From contig OX442315.1 of assembly GCA_949358305.1 (NCBI GenBank), positions 26,128,427-26,192,426 of the forward strand: a stretch of DNA of 64,000 nucleotides. Reading direction: 5' to 3'. Position 1 is the stretch's first letter. Each line of letters starts with the position of its first letter. Below are positions 1 through 12,965 of this stretch, piece after piece. The stretch is from Strigamia acuminata (Eukaryota; Arthropoda; Chilopoda; Geophilomorpha; Linotaeniidae). The notes beneath the pieces were generated by a model that was given only the letters and a program-made list of their open reading frames with translations, had not been told where the DNA came from and did no database searches. The position numbers were made by a program, and so were the translations under genes.

Positions 1-1203
1 CCGCAATATGTGAAAGAGGCAACGAAAACTGACCAATAAACTCTTACCAAAGCTTCAGCACATTCATTTAGCAAACCACAAAATATTTTAAACATTTGCC
101 CTTATTTTGTTACTCAAATCATCATAAAACACTTTTACAGAGCCAACAACGAATAAATAGTAGCCCGGTTCATTTGCACCCCATTCATCGCTGCGCAGAT
201 TAAGTTACAAGACCGATTCCGCGTTTATAACTCAATTCCTTTTTTTATTTTATTTTTTCTTCAGTTAAAACTTTAATTACTTTTAAAAGAATTTTTTTTA
301 GCCTGAATCGCTAACCAAATATTTACTGCACGTATCTCTACGACGTGGAGTTACAAGTATAAAAATAAATATTTAATGAATATAATTTAACCAAATTTAT
401 TTTAAAATCCGGGCTCAAATGTTCCATGAGGTTGCTGATCTTAATCTATACAAGACATGCTTTAGTAGTTCAGTGATTGATCATCTCTAGACATGCACTG
501 CTGATAAAACAATTTCAAGCACACATTTAGTCGAAGATAAGTGCAAATTATGACTGAGCGTTTTTCTCAAAATAATTTACATCATTTCTTAACACTGCCT
601 GGATAAGTGCAAATATTTTCAAACACAGCTACTTGAATAATTTATTAAGACTGTTTCTGACAAACATTGCAAAAACAGACCCATAATAAATTATGACCTC
701 ATAAGGGCAGTTGCAAGTGTCTCAATTTAGCACCTACGATATAATAGGTATTTAGTTTTATAACTTCCAAGGCAGGATTAGGCAATAGTCGTAAAAGTTA
801 ATAGTTAAAACCTGCCAACATGTAGAAAAACATGTAAACATTCGTGTAACTTATAACTCCTCAGTATGCCTCGAAGATCTACACGTTACAAATGCGTTTA
901 CACGTTTGTTGTGGATTTATGTCGAAATTATAGTCCTTATAAATATTTATAGAGCATTCTCTTTGTTCATATTTTATCTATTCATAGATAAACTTATACG
1001 TACAAACAGGAAATACATTTTGAGCACATTTTTTGTTTTCATTTTTTAAAAAAAAAAAACGAAAAAAGAAATAGAAAACTCAACTCTACTGAGGAAAACG
1101 TAAATGCACACGTTGCAATTTGTTCAAATCAATATAAAACTCTTCTTCCAAAGAAAAAATTCAAATAAAAATCCAATAAAATCATTGGAACTTCATCTCG
1201 GTG
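1..1203. other. AT-rich non-coding stretch at the window edge
   Basis: No supported exon is visible. The plus strand is A-rich with short A runs (near 1050-1060), so a minus-strand transcript would be U-rich here. It is probably intron or 3' flank of the minus-strand RRM gene whose exon lies at 7854-8134. Confidence 0.4.
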
Positions 1204-1204
1204 T

Positions 1205-1434
1205 TAGCCCCTCAATTGCTTTACTTCCGACCATTTTTCCCTCCATTTAATCCACCCCTCAGCTGTAAATTCTGTACACCCATTCTCACACTCAAATGGC
1301 ATCACACCTTCCATTTGGAGTTTTTTTATTGGTAGAACTAATTCACCCATTACTTCACGAGTTAAAACGACATTATAAGACCTAATTTTACCTCTTTGTC
1401 CGGCTAACCTAAAATGACTCATCTAAAAATGACA
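1205..1434 (-). CDS. Candidate C-terminal coding exon, unknown protein
   Basis: A minus-strand open frame of about 72 codons ends in a stop at the low-coordinate end. It is preceded by an acceptor-like sequence ending TTTTTAG immediately before an ATGAGTCATTTTAG stretch. Codon choice is varied and not dominated by Lys/Phe/Asn as in the surrounding noise. The protein is charged and contains FECENGCTEF and a Trp-rich end (EGWIKWREKWSEV). I do not recognise the family. It lies downstream on the same strand as the RRM exon at 7854-8134 and could be a terminal or alternative terminal exon of that gene, but no link is shown. It could also be a chance open frame. Confidence 0.35.
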
Positions 1435-4400
1435 TCACTCATTTACATGCAAGTTTCTAAATTTCTATTTTAAATAAACCTTAAAAAATAACCTTGCAAG
1501 CAGCATTCATTAACTAGATTGCAAATTCACGTGAAGCCCCAAGTAAATTTACCATGCAAGTCACCATTGATCGCTAGCACTATATTTTACATTTTCATGT
1601 GTGCAGGTACACGTCTGAATATTATACACATTTTAACTGCACAAGGCGTTTTCAAGACAAAAACCAGGTAACATCAGAACAAGTATCATCGATTTACATA
1701 TCAATCAGATAATATTACCAACATGCCACGTTTAATTTCCAATATTTAAGATCCTGAAAGCGCTTGCTAATCTCTTCTGTTTAACTTGTCACTAGGTTAA
1801 TAGGGCAAAACATATCAATGTCGTAGGGTGTATAAAACAATAAATAGTACACTGAATAGAGTGTGTGCTAAGCCCAATGCATAAAACATCATACGTGTTA
1901 CATATTTATTGCTTTCACCTATTTATAGTTCATAAAAAACTATTGCCCAAAAGAATAATTCTCATTCTATATTTTATTGCTGCAACTTAAGGCAATTGAG
2001 CCTAACCCCACGCTTTCCTTCCCCGTATTATGACGTCAACCTCGCGTTTTAATGATGGCGCCCATTTTTTGTGTTTAACTATAGTTCTACTTAAATATAA
2101 CCATTCTAAACTGAGCAAAGAAAAAAAATAAAAAGTCAATTTGCAAGTTACAATCTAATTTTATTTTATGCCTAATTTAGCTCTTTTGGAAATATGCATT
2201 TATGTATAATAAGTTGAAACGTATTACTAAACACACATTGTTTGTCACGCATCTGGCACATTAGCCATCACCTGCCGACTAATGACGTGAAAATTTTCGA
2301 TTCTGCAAACACCATTCTGTCTTTTAGCACTGTATGCATTACTGTGAACGAATATAAAAAGTCGTTCAAGGCACTCAACATCTGCCTGCAATTATGTTTA
2401 TCGCCAGAAAGTAAGCTAGCAACTAAATGAAGCTCCGGTGTGTATCAAAAGCTATTAAACTTTTTAAATGTCACTTCCATTTTTAAACCATTACGTTTTT
2501 TGCTCCCAGTCAACCAAATGGCCGCTTTCCTTCCATTCCACGTCGCATTTATTCAGCAAATTTATTCAAATTAAAACTTCAAAAAGAAGAAAAAGTCAAA
2601 TAATTAAAACTACTCTATTTGGGTGTTCGTATGAATTTGTTCTCGGGAGAGTCATCCAGGTTAATTAGACAACATCTGCTGGTTGCCTCTTCTTAAAAAT
2701 ACAATGCAATTAATTTGACGACGAATACAAGACAGAATCGTCGGAAAGCGAAGCCACCTTGCTTCCCTACATTTCCGGGCTTTCTCGTCCTGAGCTTGCA
2801 AACAGCAACTCAATAAACGACCTCAGTAAACAGGAAACGGTTGCACAACATATCACGGCTCGTCATGGCGCCATTTCGAAACAACGAGATAATTGGAACG
2901 AATTGGCCCACACTCGCAACACACCCTTATCATCTCTCATCCCCATTAAGATTAATTTTCATAAAAATCCACGCTCTCTCAGACGCACTAAGACACTTAA
3001 ATCCCATCGTCATCTCCACAAAGAATGGGGGCTTTAAACCAAACAAAATCATCGTTAATTAATATACCAGTTTCATGCTCGTAAGAGAAAGCTATAAAAA
3101 CATTTTTACTTAATAAAACCCAAGTATTTAAGTGCAATAAAAACAAACTTATGCATCTGCAGCTGGAACCTGACTCAGTGAGCGAGAATGAAGCGATTTA
3201 CACGTCTTTGGATATTTGCACAGCATTTAGACACGAAAAAACCAGTGTTTCACTCATGCAAACATTTCAAATGGAACACGACCGAATCACAAGGGTTTCT
3301 GGTCGCTGCACAACATCGACCTACAGTGTAACCACAGTTACAAGATGAAGCAATTCAAATACACAAAGTTTCAGATTTATTTTACTTAACTTTCTAATCA
3401 TTTACTGCTTTAATTTTGTAAATTTGATAAATTAAACTCCATTTGTTTCGTTCTTCTTTCCCAAAATAAAAAATAGCTGATTAGATTTTTCGAAAACATA
3501 GTTTTACTGCAACGTTGCAAAAATGCAATTCATGTTTCCAGTGTAAATAATGGTTGAACATTTTTCAAGAGGCATAGGTGTTTAGGGACGGTAAAAACAC
3601 CTTAATCATAGAAATCATCTATAATCCTCATTTCCGATAAATCTAAAGCCAAGTGAAACGTACTAAAATAATAAAATAAAAAACAAAACCACATTTTTAT
3701 CTGCAATAATTTTCCTAACCGGCCATTTGTTAATTATCAAGCTTAACTCGTCAAGTTCGTTCGCTAAATGCCGACTAAATCGGTAGAAATCAACTGGGAT
3801 TGTTAAATTATATTTGACACGAGCTGCGAGTTAATCCAACGTTTGTATAGCAATAGAGCTACTTCATTTGATTAACTCGCAGTTACGTTGCAACCACAAC
3901 GAACCATCAACAAAACATGTCAGCATCTAAGAATCAAAAATATTCTCAAAAATAAAAAATGCTAAATTAATTTTTATCTAAATTCAAGCGCAATAATAAT
4001 TACTTTAAACCAATTACCTTGCTTGTAAATTTTAATTCGATTTCTACATCGCAGTTCAATTAGCAAATAAAAACAACACTCAATTACCAATGTGCAACTC
4101 ATTTTAGTCATTTACTAAGTTTCCACGGATCAAATTATCTGAAAATTTCAAACTCCACCCTTTCCCAAAAAATCCAGAAATGTCAATTAGACGTGATGTT
4201 CAGAAAACTTGTTGCGATGACATCAATAAATCCCAAAAATTATATTTTCGCCATTCCCTTTCTCCAACATTTCAATTTTATTTGTGATATAAAATTTTTC
4301 CTGATAACATATCTGTGACACATATACGTACCCGCATGAACAATAGTTATTACAACTCCAGCATTGTGTACATTGCAAATTCTCGCTTCAAGTAAATCAA

Positions 4401-7400
4401 AATCAATAAACGAAAAATTGAAGAGCTACACACTGCTGTACTGTCGCTTCGTCATAAAAGAAAACAATTTCCGTCATTCCTATTCATTATCAGCAACCAA
4501 TATTTAAAACCCATTGTGAAGATTTGAATTTCACTTTAATAGCACATGCCACGCAAGTAATCAATCTTTTTCAACGTCATTTAAAAATGACACTCGTCTT
4601 TAAGATTCTGCATTTTAAAAACTATTACACCGATCGTCGCACAGGTTTAGTACATATTTAATTTCAAGAGTTGTGAGCACAGCTCGACCCTTGGAAAAAA
4701 GCCAACCTAATTTGTTAAAAGTTACACACTGGTCAAAACGAATCCAACGATACGTACAGCTTTAATACGCTTTTCCCACACCTCCAGGGTTCAATAGATT
4801 ACTTACACCAACCATAAAAAATAAAACTTTCAATTTAAACTTACCAATTCCATCCGCTCTATCTTTTAAAAAACTCAAAAACTCAACTTGATACTTTTAT
4901 AAAAAATATATATATAAAAAGAAGTATAAAAAATGTATGTGTAAAGTGACGTGGAATAACCCAGGAGGCCAGGAGGATTATTTTTTCATTCTAAACCTGA
5001 TTACAGTTCACTCAAACCTTCAATTTGACAAGATATGTATATTTAAAACACGGATCATTTAAAATTTCTCAATTTTGTATAGAAATGATAGGCGAGGGCT
5101 AAACTAACGCAATCATAACCCAAAATGCAAAAAGGGTATATAAAAAAACATACTTTTTCCCCCCTACTTCACCACGGCCACCAAAGCCAACTTCAAATTA
5201 CTTCTCTTGTGCTACTTCCTTCCCTCGCTTTTATTATTGCCAATAAGAGTAAGGGGAAAGGAAGTTTAAAAAGAGAGTTCCTTTGACCCCCTTTCCCCAC
5301 CACCTGGTGGAGTTCATGTTGTAATAACGGGGAGAATATAAACCTTCGCCAGGAAATCCTCACAAAGATCTTGAAAATTGGGTGCACATTTTTTTTTTTT
5401 GTTTATTCATATTTTCTAAGATTTCCAAATTGCACTCAAGTGTATAATGTAGAAAGGCAAAAGGAGAAAGGAAGAAAAAAATCTATATGAGAATTTTCGA
5501 AATTAAAAAGGAAATAAATTTCAAATTTTAATACTCCAACCGAACTGTGTATGTATAGAAATGGCAGTTCCTTTTGGGGAAATATTATTCAAAATTTATG
5601 AGGCTATTTTCTTAATGGAGTAAACCGAGCGGCTATTGGATGTATTTCTTTCGAGATGTATTCATATTTAAAAAGATCTCACAAACTTTTCCAATGGCAA
5701 TTTAGCATTAAAGAAAATAGATGAAACTTGATTTCCACTTACCTTTAAAAAACGACACTTAAATTTCACAAACCCATTAATATTAGAGTTGAGAATTTCT
5801 AATATTTTTATAATTTTTTTCTAACATTTCTGAAAAAAATTTAAATTTTTTTTTTTCAAATATTTTTCTAAAACAATTTTTTTTAATAAGCAACATTTTA
5901 TGTATTTCCCCCTGAATTAACAACACAACACAGCTTAGCGTCACTGATCCCCAGATTTTGTAATAACAAATTTCGCTATAGAAACGAGATCACTGCAACA
6001 TCGTTACTATTTGCTCCCCTGTGGGGTTATAACACAAAGCTGCGGCTACACCTAATAAAGAGGACCGTTCCATTTTCATGGCAATCAAAATTCGCAACAA
6101 ACCGTTTTTTATACATTTATAAATTCCAATGGCGAACCACAGCGGTAGACCGACATTGGTCTACCTAAACGTAACAAAAACCAACTACCCATTATTAAAA
6201 CCCCACTCAAACGAAAACTACTCAACCAAGAATTAAATTTCTTCTCCAGTTCACCCGAGAGCTATATTCATTTCAACTCCCCGTAATATTTAAATCCCAA
6301 ATTTTTTCTGCACTAAATTGCAATTCAGTTCGCCAGCTAAAGGGCGGAAGAAGAAACATCCTCTAATTTCCTCTTTTATCTCCTCCTACATCCTCCGACA
6401 TTTAAAATGCAAATAAAATGTTAACCTTAGGACACAAGTCCATTTAACTAACGCACTGAAATAAATCTTATTAGCAATGCCACTTTCTCGAGCGTACCGC
6501 CACGCTGCTTACATTTGAAATACTGCACTTGGCAAGTGGAACTAACGCGAGAGGATACCCATTCCTTATTCCTTCCAACCCGTAAATTCCCGACCCTACC
6601 ATAAAAATCCTCTACCTATTCCTAGCGCAATCGTCACCTTCGTCCTAACCTCAATGACCGATCGCATTCATCCTAAATCCATCACGGTCATCAACTTTGC
6701 AAATCCTCGGTTACTGCGAGTCTTAGCGCAAACTTTATTAACCTCCTTTCGTGCCAACCACTAACACCCGAGGTTACTCAGCCGACTTACATTTCCTAAT
6801 TAATTAAAGACCAAAATAAAACGTCCAAACTGTCCCTCACACGCACTTTTTGGCAAAACTTTCACCTAAACTAAAAATAAAAACACTCTCCATCATTTTA
6901 GACTATAACAAATGGCTCATTTCACCGCTAGAAATGCAAACAGCCTTGAAAACTCAACTTAACGCGTACATAAGACCTACGAACTCAGACTACCTGTTAA
7001 CAAAGCAACGTGCAACGTTTTACTTCCTTTTCTTCCCTTGAGAATCAATGGAGGTGTTTAATGTTTATATGGCGTCTCCCTTTTCTAGTTGAGGGTGTGG
7101 TTGGCCTCAATATTTTTTTCCCTTCATATAACTTTGCCTTCTATTAACTTTTTTTTTACTTTTTTATATATAGATAAAAATATAAACTTCGACCACCAAC
7201 ACAACAATAACCATAGCAATAAAAAAAATTATTGTTATTTTTTCGCGTTTTTATTTTTCTTTTACTTTATTTTTGATGTCTTCAAACGGGGTTTGTATTG
7301 ACCGTTTGATCCATCACTGTCAGTCTGAACATTGTGAAATATAACTTCAGACCGCACTGGTGAATGTCGCAGAAAGAAATCGAAAACTCATTTTAATAAT

Positions 7401-7853
7401 CCATATTTTCTACCAAATCATTTACTCTGAAACGTTAAACACCCGTACGAAATATCAGTTTAATTTCCCACTTCTACCCACACACTTGGCATGCAAACAA
7501 AGAAGACTCTAAACATTAAGCTCCAGAAGTAGTAAGATTGTTATGCCAAAAATCAATAGAAAAATGTACTTCTTCCGTTTTAAAGTCTCAAGGGAAAATA
7601 GGGAAAAATTCATTCGTATCTGAAAACAGGGTTAGGAGAGGAAAGTACTGATAAAATGTAAAAGAAAAAAAAAAAAAGTAGGTCAATTAAAAATGACCCA
7701 AAAGTTTGTTGTCTGTGCAGAGGAGAAAAAATTATTACAACTTAAAAAATAAAAATAAAAAATGAAAAATGAAAACACAAAATGAAAAAACTTGATGAAA
7801 AAAAAAATTTACGAGGTAGGGTACACCAAAAAAAAAAAAAATGGTGCACTCAC
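1435..7853. other. Probable large intron of the minus-strand RRM gene
   Basis: About 6.4 kb without a supported exon. The plus strand is rich in A and C and poor in G (for example 6300-6850), which is the mirror of the T/G-rich stretch at 45.4-64 kb. This fits transcription of the minus strand. Coding exons that complete the RRM protein must lie here or beyond the window, but none could be recognised. It contains a perfect 13-bp inverted repeat (3824-3882) and many homopolymer A/T runs. Confidence 0.45.
3824..3882. repeat. 13-bp perfect inverted repeat, 33-nt loop
   Basis: CTGCGAGTTAATC at 3824-3836 is matched by its exact reverse complement at 3870-3882. The arms contain GTTAATCC-type homeodomain core sequence. 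It could be a transcript hairpin or a paired binding site; nothing else supports a function. Confidence 0.6.
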
Positions 7854-8565
7854 CAAGGGTTTGACCGCAGACGACGGCAGAATCCTCGCCCTGAACGGCA
7901 TTTCTCGCATCGTACGGATTGGTGAATTGTACAAACGCATAGCCCTTATGCATCGAGATACCAGCTATGCGCCCATAGCGTTTGAACATACGCTCCACAT
8001 CATCCTTGGTTACTTGGTAAGTGTTCAGATTGCCTACAAACAGCCGCGAGTTGACGGCTTGCGGGTCGTTACTATTGGTCTGGTTCCCCACTTTGCTCAT
8101 TTTCATGTCACAAATTAATATTTTGCCAGTCTGCCTGGAAATAAAAAAATATGAAAAAAATTGCGTCAAAAAAAAAGTTTCGTCCAGTCCAAAAAAAAAA
8201 AATTCATTATGGCAAAAAACGTAAAAATAAAAAGTGAAAAAGTGACAAAAATATTAGAAAAAAATGTCTTGGCGACCCTTGTTCTATAGCATGAGCAAAT
8301 CCTGTAAAAAAAAAAAAATCAAAAAAAAAAAAAGTAAAAAGTAAAAATTCAAAAATAAAAATAAAAATATTCCACAAAATGGATAATCAGCAGAAGTAGT
8401 AGAAAAAAAAATAATAATTAAAATATGAAAATTTGAAAAACACAAATTCGAGGTCACGAAAGTCTCATTTCCTTTTTCAAGACAACTCGTTTTGTCGGTT
8501 GCAAACACGCTTCGATAAAATCTTGTACTTCATTTTTTTTCATTTCAAAAAAAAAAAAAAAAATG
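7660..8565 (-). promoter_or_regulatory. Cluster of U-tracts in the RRM gene transcript
   Basis: On the plus strand, A runs of about 9-17 nt occur at about 7664-7677, 7829-7840, 8190-8200, 8305-8317, 8320-8332 and 8547-8563. In the minus-strand transcript these are U-tracts flanking the RRM exon on both sides. hnRNP C-type RRMs bind runs of U, so this is a candidate autoregulatory region; that role is an inference. Confidence 0.4.
7854..8134 (-). CDS. hnRNP C/RALY-like RRM protein, N-terminal coding exon (partial gene)
   Basis: Coding starts at the ATG at 8106 (a second in-frame ATG is at 8100) and runs to a GTGAGT donor just below 7854, giving 84 codons plus one base. An acceptor (TTTATTTCCAG) lies directly above 8134, so a 5' UTR exon exists upstream. 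The translation carries one RRM: RNP2 LFVGNL at residues 22-27 and RNP1 KGYAFVQF at 54-61, followed by an AGED-like loop (VQGEDSAVVCGQTL). This layout, an RRM almost at the N-terminus preceded by DPQAVNSR, is that of hnRNP C and RALY, nuclear pre-mRNA proteins that bind U-tracts. Those proteins continue after the RRM with a basic region and a leucine-zipper; these exons were not found in this window. The exon ends in phase 1, as expected if the next codon is the GAT of the family's GQxLD. Sense-strand U runs flank the exon on both sides. Confidence 0.85.
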
Positions 8566-11500
8566 AACGTAGCAAAAAGCCAAAGCGGAAGATTAAAAAA
8601 AGTGCAGGCACGATAAGGTGATTGTGTGTATCCAAAAAAGTGTACAGCCAATATGAATTCATATATTTTTTAATGTAATTTTTCCCATTTCTTTATTTCC
8701 TTTTTATTTAAATACTATGTGCTATCTATAAACAAAAAAAAATGGGTGGTAGAGGGTCAACAAAAGATAACCGCGTCTAAACTGCTAAATTCAGGTGGAC
8801 AGCTGACATTTTATCTAAATTAGGTAAACAACAAACTTTACTATCGCTAATCGAAACTACAATGAACCACAACAGCACTCTCGGATGGAACAGAACGGAA
8901 GGAACCACGAACATGAAGAAACCATATCCTGAATTAAGCTCCAGCTCTCTAGTTAAGAGATATCAAATATCTTAAAGCGAGCCGTTCCTACTGGCGAGAT
9001 AAACAAAAACAAGTATTCTAATAGAGAATACCACGTCTTGTTTCCTCGCATTTTATATGCAAAATGTCTCCCAGATCATATTAATACATCTTTTTTTTTC
9101 TTTCTTTCATCCATTTTTGAAACGATTCCAAGTTTGCAAATTTAGATAGCAGCAAGGACAGCAGCAGGTGTGAGGGGCCGATTCCCGATGTTACCGTCAT
9201 AAAAATTTGCACATTTTTATCATTTCCTGCCAAACGTCCAGGTCGCCACATGTGAAAAATATTTTACACCCGATAGACAATGTTTCCGTAGCTATTTATA
9301 TTGAAAATATTTGGAAGAACGACAAGAATAAAAAAAATGTCAAAAATATTTGCAGAGCCGCAGCGACTTTAGCTAATTCCAGATGTTCCACTTTTGTATT
9401 TTTATACACACTTTACTCCCCATCTTGCACCAAATATTTGGCTCAAACTAAACCCATTCAGCTCGTTCATCAAAACTCGGAAACTTGTGCATAGCTGGAA
9501 AAAGTATGGATCAAATACAGTACTGGCAGAACCTCAAAAACAACTGACAAAAAATGCAAAACCAGTTCATCCTTAGCAACACCCGACTGAATGAATAATC
9601 ATCGTCTTTTATACACTTTACCGAGAATACCGTAATCCGTTCCATTTTAAGAAGGTTTTGTTTCTCCTTACGTACAAGTGTGACTGTGAATATTATTACC
9701 GGTTTTATTTTGTTTTTAAATACTCCCACAATGGCTTTTTAGCTAAATGTGTCATTGTGATGCATTAGGGATATAAACTCGACTCTCTCTCCACATAACC
9801 AGTAACTCCATAACCTTTAGCCCACTTATTAGATAAATAAAAATAATAATAGAAAAAATAGAGGGAAAAACACAAACTGGTGTCAGAAACACCCAATATC
9901 GAACTAAGATATGGCGTGCGAACTCAACTGCGTCGCAACTGCAACTTGCCAAAAGAATTAATTACATTATTTATTGCATCCATTTTGTACCAGGTCTGAA
10001 ATCAATCTTCTGCATTACCTCCTCACATAAAAAAAAAATAAAAAAAAAATAATATTAAAAGAAAAAAACAACGATTTTTTTGTGTTCCATTTTCCATTTC
10101 ATTTTTTTGGGTTGAATTATAAATACAATCTCTAGTATTTTTTTTTAAATGTCACATTTTGAATAGAAACATAAAAATCATATTTTGTGTAAAAAATTTT
10201 GTTTAATCGAAGACTTACACATGTAAAACTGAAACACATGCAAAGAGAAAGAGAGAAAGAAAAAAAAATAGAAAAAAACCAACACCCATCTGAATTCAAA
10301 GGATATCACGGGCATGCATTCAATTTAAATCATGTGCCAACAGTTTCATATGTTTTATAAAGAAGAAAAAAAAGTTAAAGAAATAAAAACACCTTTGCAT
10401 GCACCACTGAATTTAAACATAAAGAAAAAATTAAAAGAAAAAAAATTGTAAATCCATAAACAAACAGTGGAGGTTGTATTTTGAATAAAAGAGAAGTAAA
10501 GAAAACAAGAAATGCTAAAAAAATAAAAACACATTCACTTAAAACTGTAATATTTGCACTGCCCAAGCGGAACATTCATCAATATTGAATTAAACACCCC
10601 TGTCGACAGTCAAAATGTCTGAGTAAATAAAAATCGTCGGAAAATGAAACTGCACTTATTATCTTTCGAACACGCAACCTGCAGAAAGAACAAACACTTC
10701 CTATCGGCTAAACTTCAAGAAATAATTTCAAAATTTCATATTACATTAATAAAATATGAAGAAGAAACATTTCACTTAGGAAAATTTCCACAAAATGGCC
10801 ACCGATGCTTTTATCCAATTGCAGCAGCATTAAATCGGTACTAGAAACTATTTTCATTTCCTTAATCAACTCACAGACAACAACAACAACATGTGCAGTC
10901 TTATTGAGGTCTTAGAAAATTTGTGCGCGCCATTTTTGTTATTTAAAAGCCCTCTGTGAACCATCATGAACCTCGAGATGTCTGTACGAAGCGTGAGGCC
11001 GAAAGTGCTGCATTAGTTCTTACTGCGCGTAACAATAACCGGGATTCAGTTTCATCGAAGGCTACACCTAGAGAAAAAGTAATAAAAATAAAAGAAGAAA
11101 AAGAATAAGATGAAAGAGACAGTTGAATAATTCAACATTCAACGTCTTTGTTCACATGTCACGTGTCCAGTATCCCAACACCATTTCAAACTCTTAGATT
11201 GCACGAGTGAGTATGAATTTTCCTATTTGCACTGCAGTACAAATCACGTTTTAACACAATTTAGAATTTACTATCACCCCGCTAACTTCTTCTCATACTT
11301 TTAAATTTCCATTTAATCAGTTTTAAGTCATTTGCATACAATCTCCTTTTGTCGCAGTTTAAGTAGGCATATATTCACAACTACCCGATTCAAATCTCGG
11401 GTCCCTCCATCCATTTATCTTGATTAACTTGTCAAATAGAAACACACTACCAATTTATTATTCCAATTCGTACAAATGCAACGACCCCTTTTATTAATAT

Positions 11501-12130
11501 TAACAAGACTACACAAATGCCTACCCAAATTATTGTCTGCTATACAGTACACGTAATCCCACTTTTCTTTACTTAATGAGATTTACACAAAAGAAAAAAA
11601 AACCCTGCCAATGTAAATGAACCCAACACGTCTAGCAACGGCCAACTGATTTTGGCAGCGAAGACGGAGTGCAATTCAACTGGTGGAGTAGAGAGAGTGG
11701 AGCTTCAACTGTAATAACAAACACTTAAGCGCACAGAAAATATTTTTTTTTCTCGCTTTTTTATCGCCGATTAATATTTTCTAGCGATAATAGCAAACTT
11801 CAAACATGTATTTTTCAAAATATTTCTTTTTCCATGCCCCAATATTAATCCGAGTACCTAAGGGACCTGAAAATGTCAGAAAAGATCGAAGAACAATACT
11901 GAAAATTATACTTTGATGTAATCACGTCAGATGTCAAGTTGAGCAGAACGGGACACAATGCGAAAATAAATGCAATTTTTTTTTCCTCGTATTTAAAAAA
12001 AGAAGAAATTTTAAAAATAAATATAAATAAAATAAAAATAAATCCAAGTGACGAATTTAAAGCGAAACCAAAATAAAAGCGAGAAAAAAAAAAAAAAAGA
12101 GAAAGCAAAGTTTCGTAACAACAAACTTTT
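8135..12130. other. Probable intron between 5' UTR and RRM exon
   Basis: No supported coding exon. The plus strand is A-rich throughout with A/AAAT runs (8300-8440, 10020-10070, 10260-10270, 10430-10510). The open frames here are Lys/Phe-rich translations of these runs. It most likely separates the RRM exon from upstream non-coding exons near 12.1-12.9 kb. Confidence 0.4.
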
Positions 12131-12141
12131 TCATCTTAAAC

Positions 12142-12279
12142 CTGCCTTCATCTTAATGGTAATAGTCAACTAGGCCTTGAGATGGAAAAGTGAGTCATGA
12201 TTCCGAGCTCCCCCTGTAATAAATCCTCGAATCACTTCAAACACAACTGATTGCGCGACTTGTCCGTTATTCCCCACCT
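12142..12279 (-). other. Candidate exon of the minus-strand RRM gene (5' UTR or coding)
   Basis: On the minus strand TTTACACTCCAG gives an acceptor just above 12279. It is followed by about 110 nt of open frame with balanced codons (VGNNGQVAQSVVFEV and on) to a TAG, then a possible donor GGCAG|GTTTAAG near 12142. The composition stands out from the AT-rich surroundings. I do not recognise the peptide. It could be a 5' UTR exon, an alternative exon or conserved non-coding DNA. Confidence 0.25.
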
Positions 12280-12502
12280 GGAGTGTAAAATCAAACTCGC
12301 ATTCAAACAAATTTAAACTAATTATTAAACACAATTGATAGAAAAATGAAATGCATTCAGTCGCATCTATCGCTCTTTGTTTACGTCCTGCTCCACTTGC
12401 TTTGTCCTTCAACAAGCAAGAACACCGATTATCGAGAAGATGAAGGAGAAAAAAAAATATCAAGATCATTTTCCCCAAACTTTTACTTAAAACTTAACTT
12501 AC

Positions 12503-12965
12503 CCTTGCGTGCAATCACAATTTTTCCAATATTGCATTCACGTTTAGCTAATCCAAACTCGAATTACGATGTAAACAGAAGCAAAGTGCAAACTGAGCTC
12601 TTCTCATAAATCGAGACAAAGGCAGACATGCGAAAAGGAGTTAAAACCTACGTGTACGGGTGAGCTGCGACTCGAAGGGGCGCCGACTGGCCTCGAACGG
12701 GGAGTCAACAACGCACGCCGCGAGGAACAAGGCCGGTACTGAGTCAACTGTTGAGCGGAGCCGCCACTTTGTTAACGATCTAATAGGGAATACGGCCTTA
12801 GTTTCCCCGTATTCGGTAATCTAGACTTGGAGAAAGAAATTAAAGTGTCCAGCGTACCTTGTACGTCACCAGATCCAAGCGCAACCACTTTCCGAATCCT
12901 TCTGGAGGTTACCACGTGAAAATGGCGGACAGTATGAGACAACGCATGCGCTTTGAATGCGTCTT
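12503..12965 (-). promoter_or_regulatory. Probable promoter and first exon region of the RRM gene
   Basis: A relatively GC- and CpG-rich island (about 12640-12960) in AT-rich DNA. It contains an E-box CACGTG (12914-12919), an AAAATGGCGGAC YY1-like element (about 12919-12930) and an NRF1-like CGCATGCG (12943-12950). On the minus strand a strong donor AAGG|GTAAGT ends at 12503, and a second donor-like CAAG|GTACGC lies near 12857. Together these suggest the minus-strand transcription start and first non-coding exon(s). The next gene on the plus strand begins about 0.7 kb further right, so the promoter may serve both. Confidence 0.45.

Noticed and set aside
8300-8565. A-rich tracts that could be a retroposed poly(A) tail
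   Set aside because: Several separate A runs without target-site duplications or a coding body; better explained as intronic U-tracts.
11383-11402. ACCCGA-TTCAAATC-TCGGGT hairpin resembling a tRNA T-arm
   Set aside because: The loop has the wrong size, and no D-arm, anticodon arm or acceptor stem can be paired around it.
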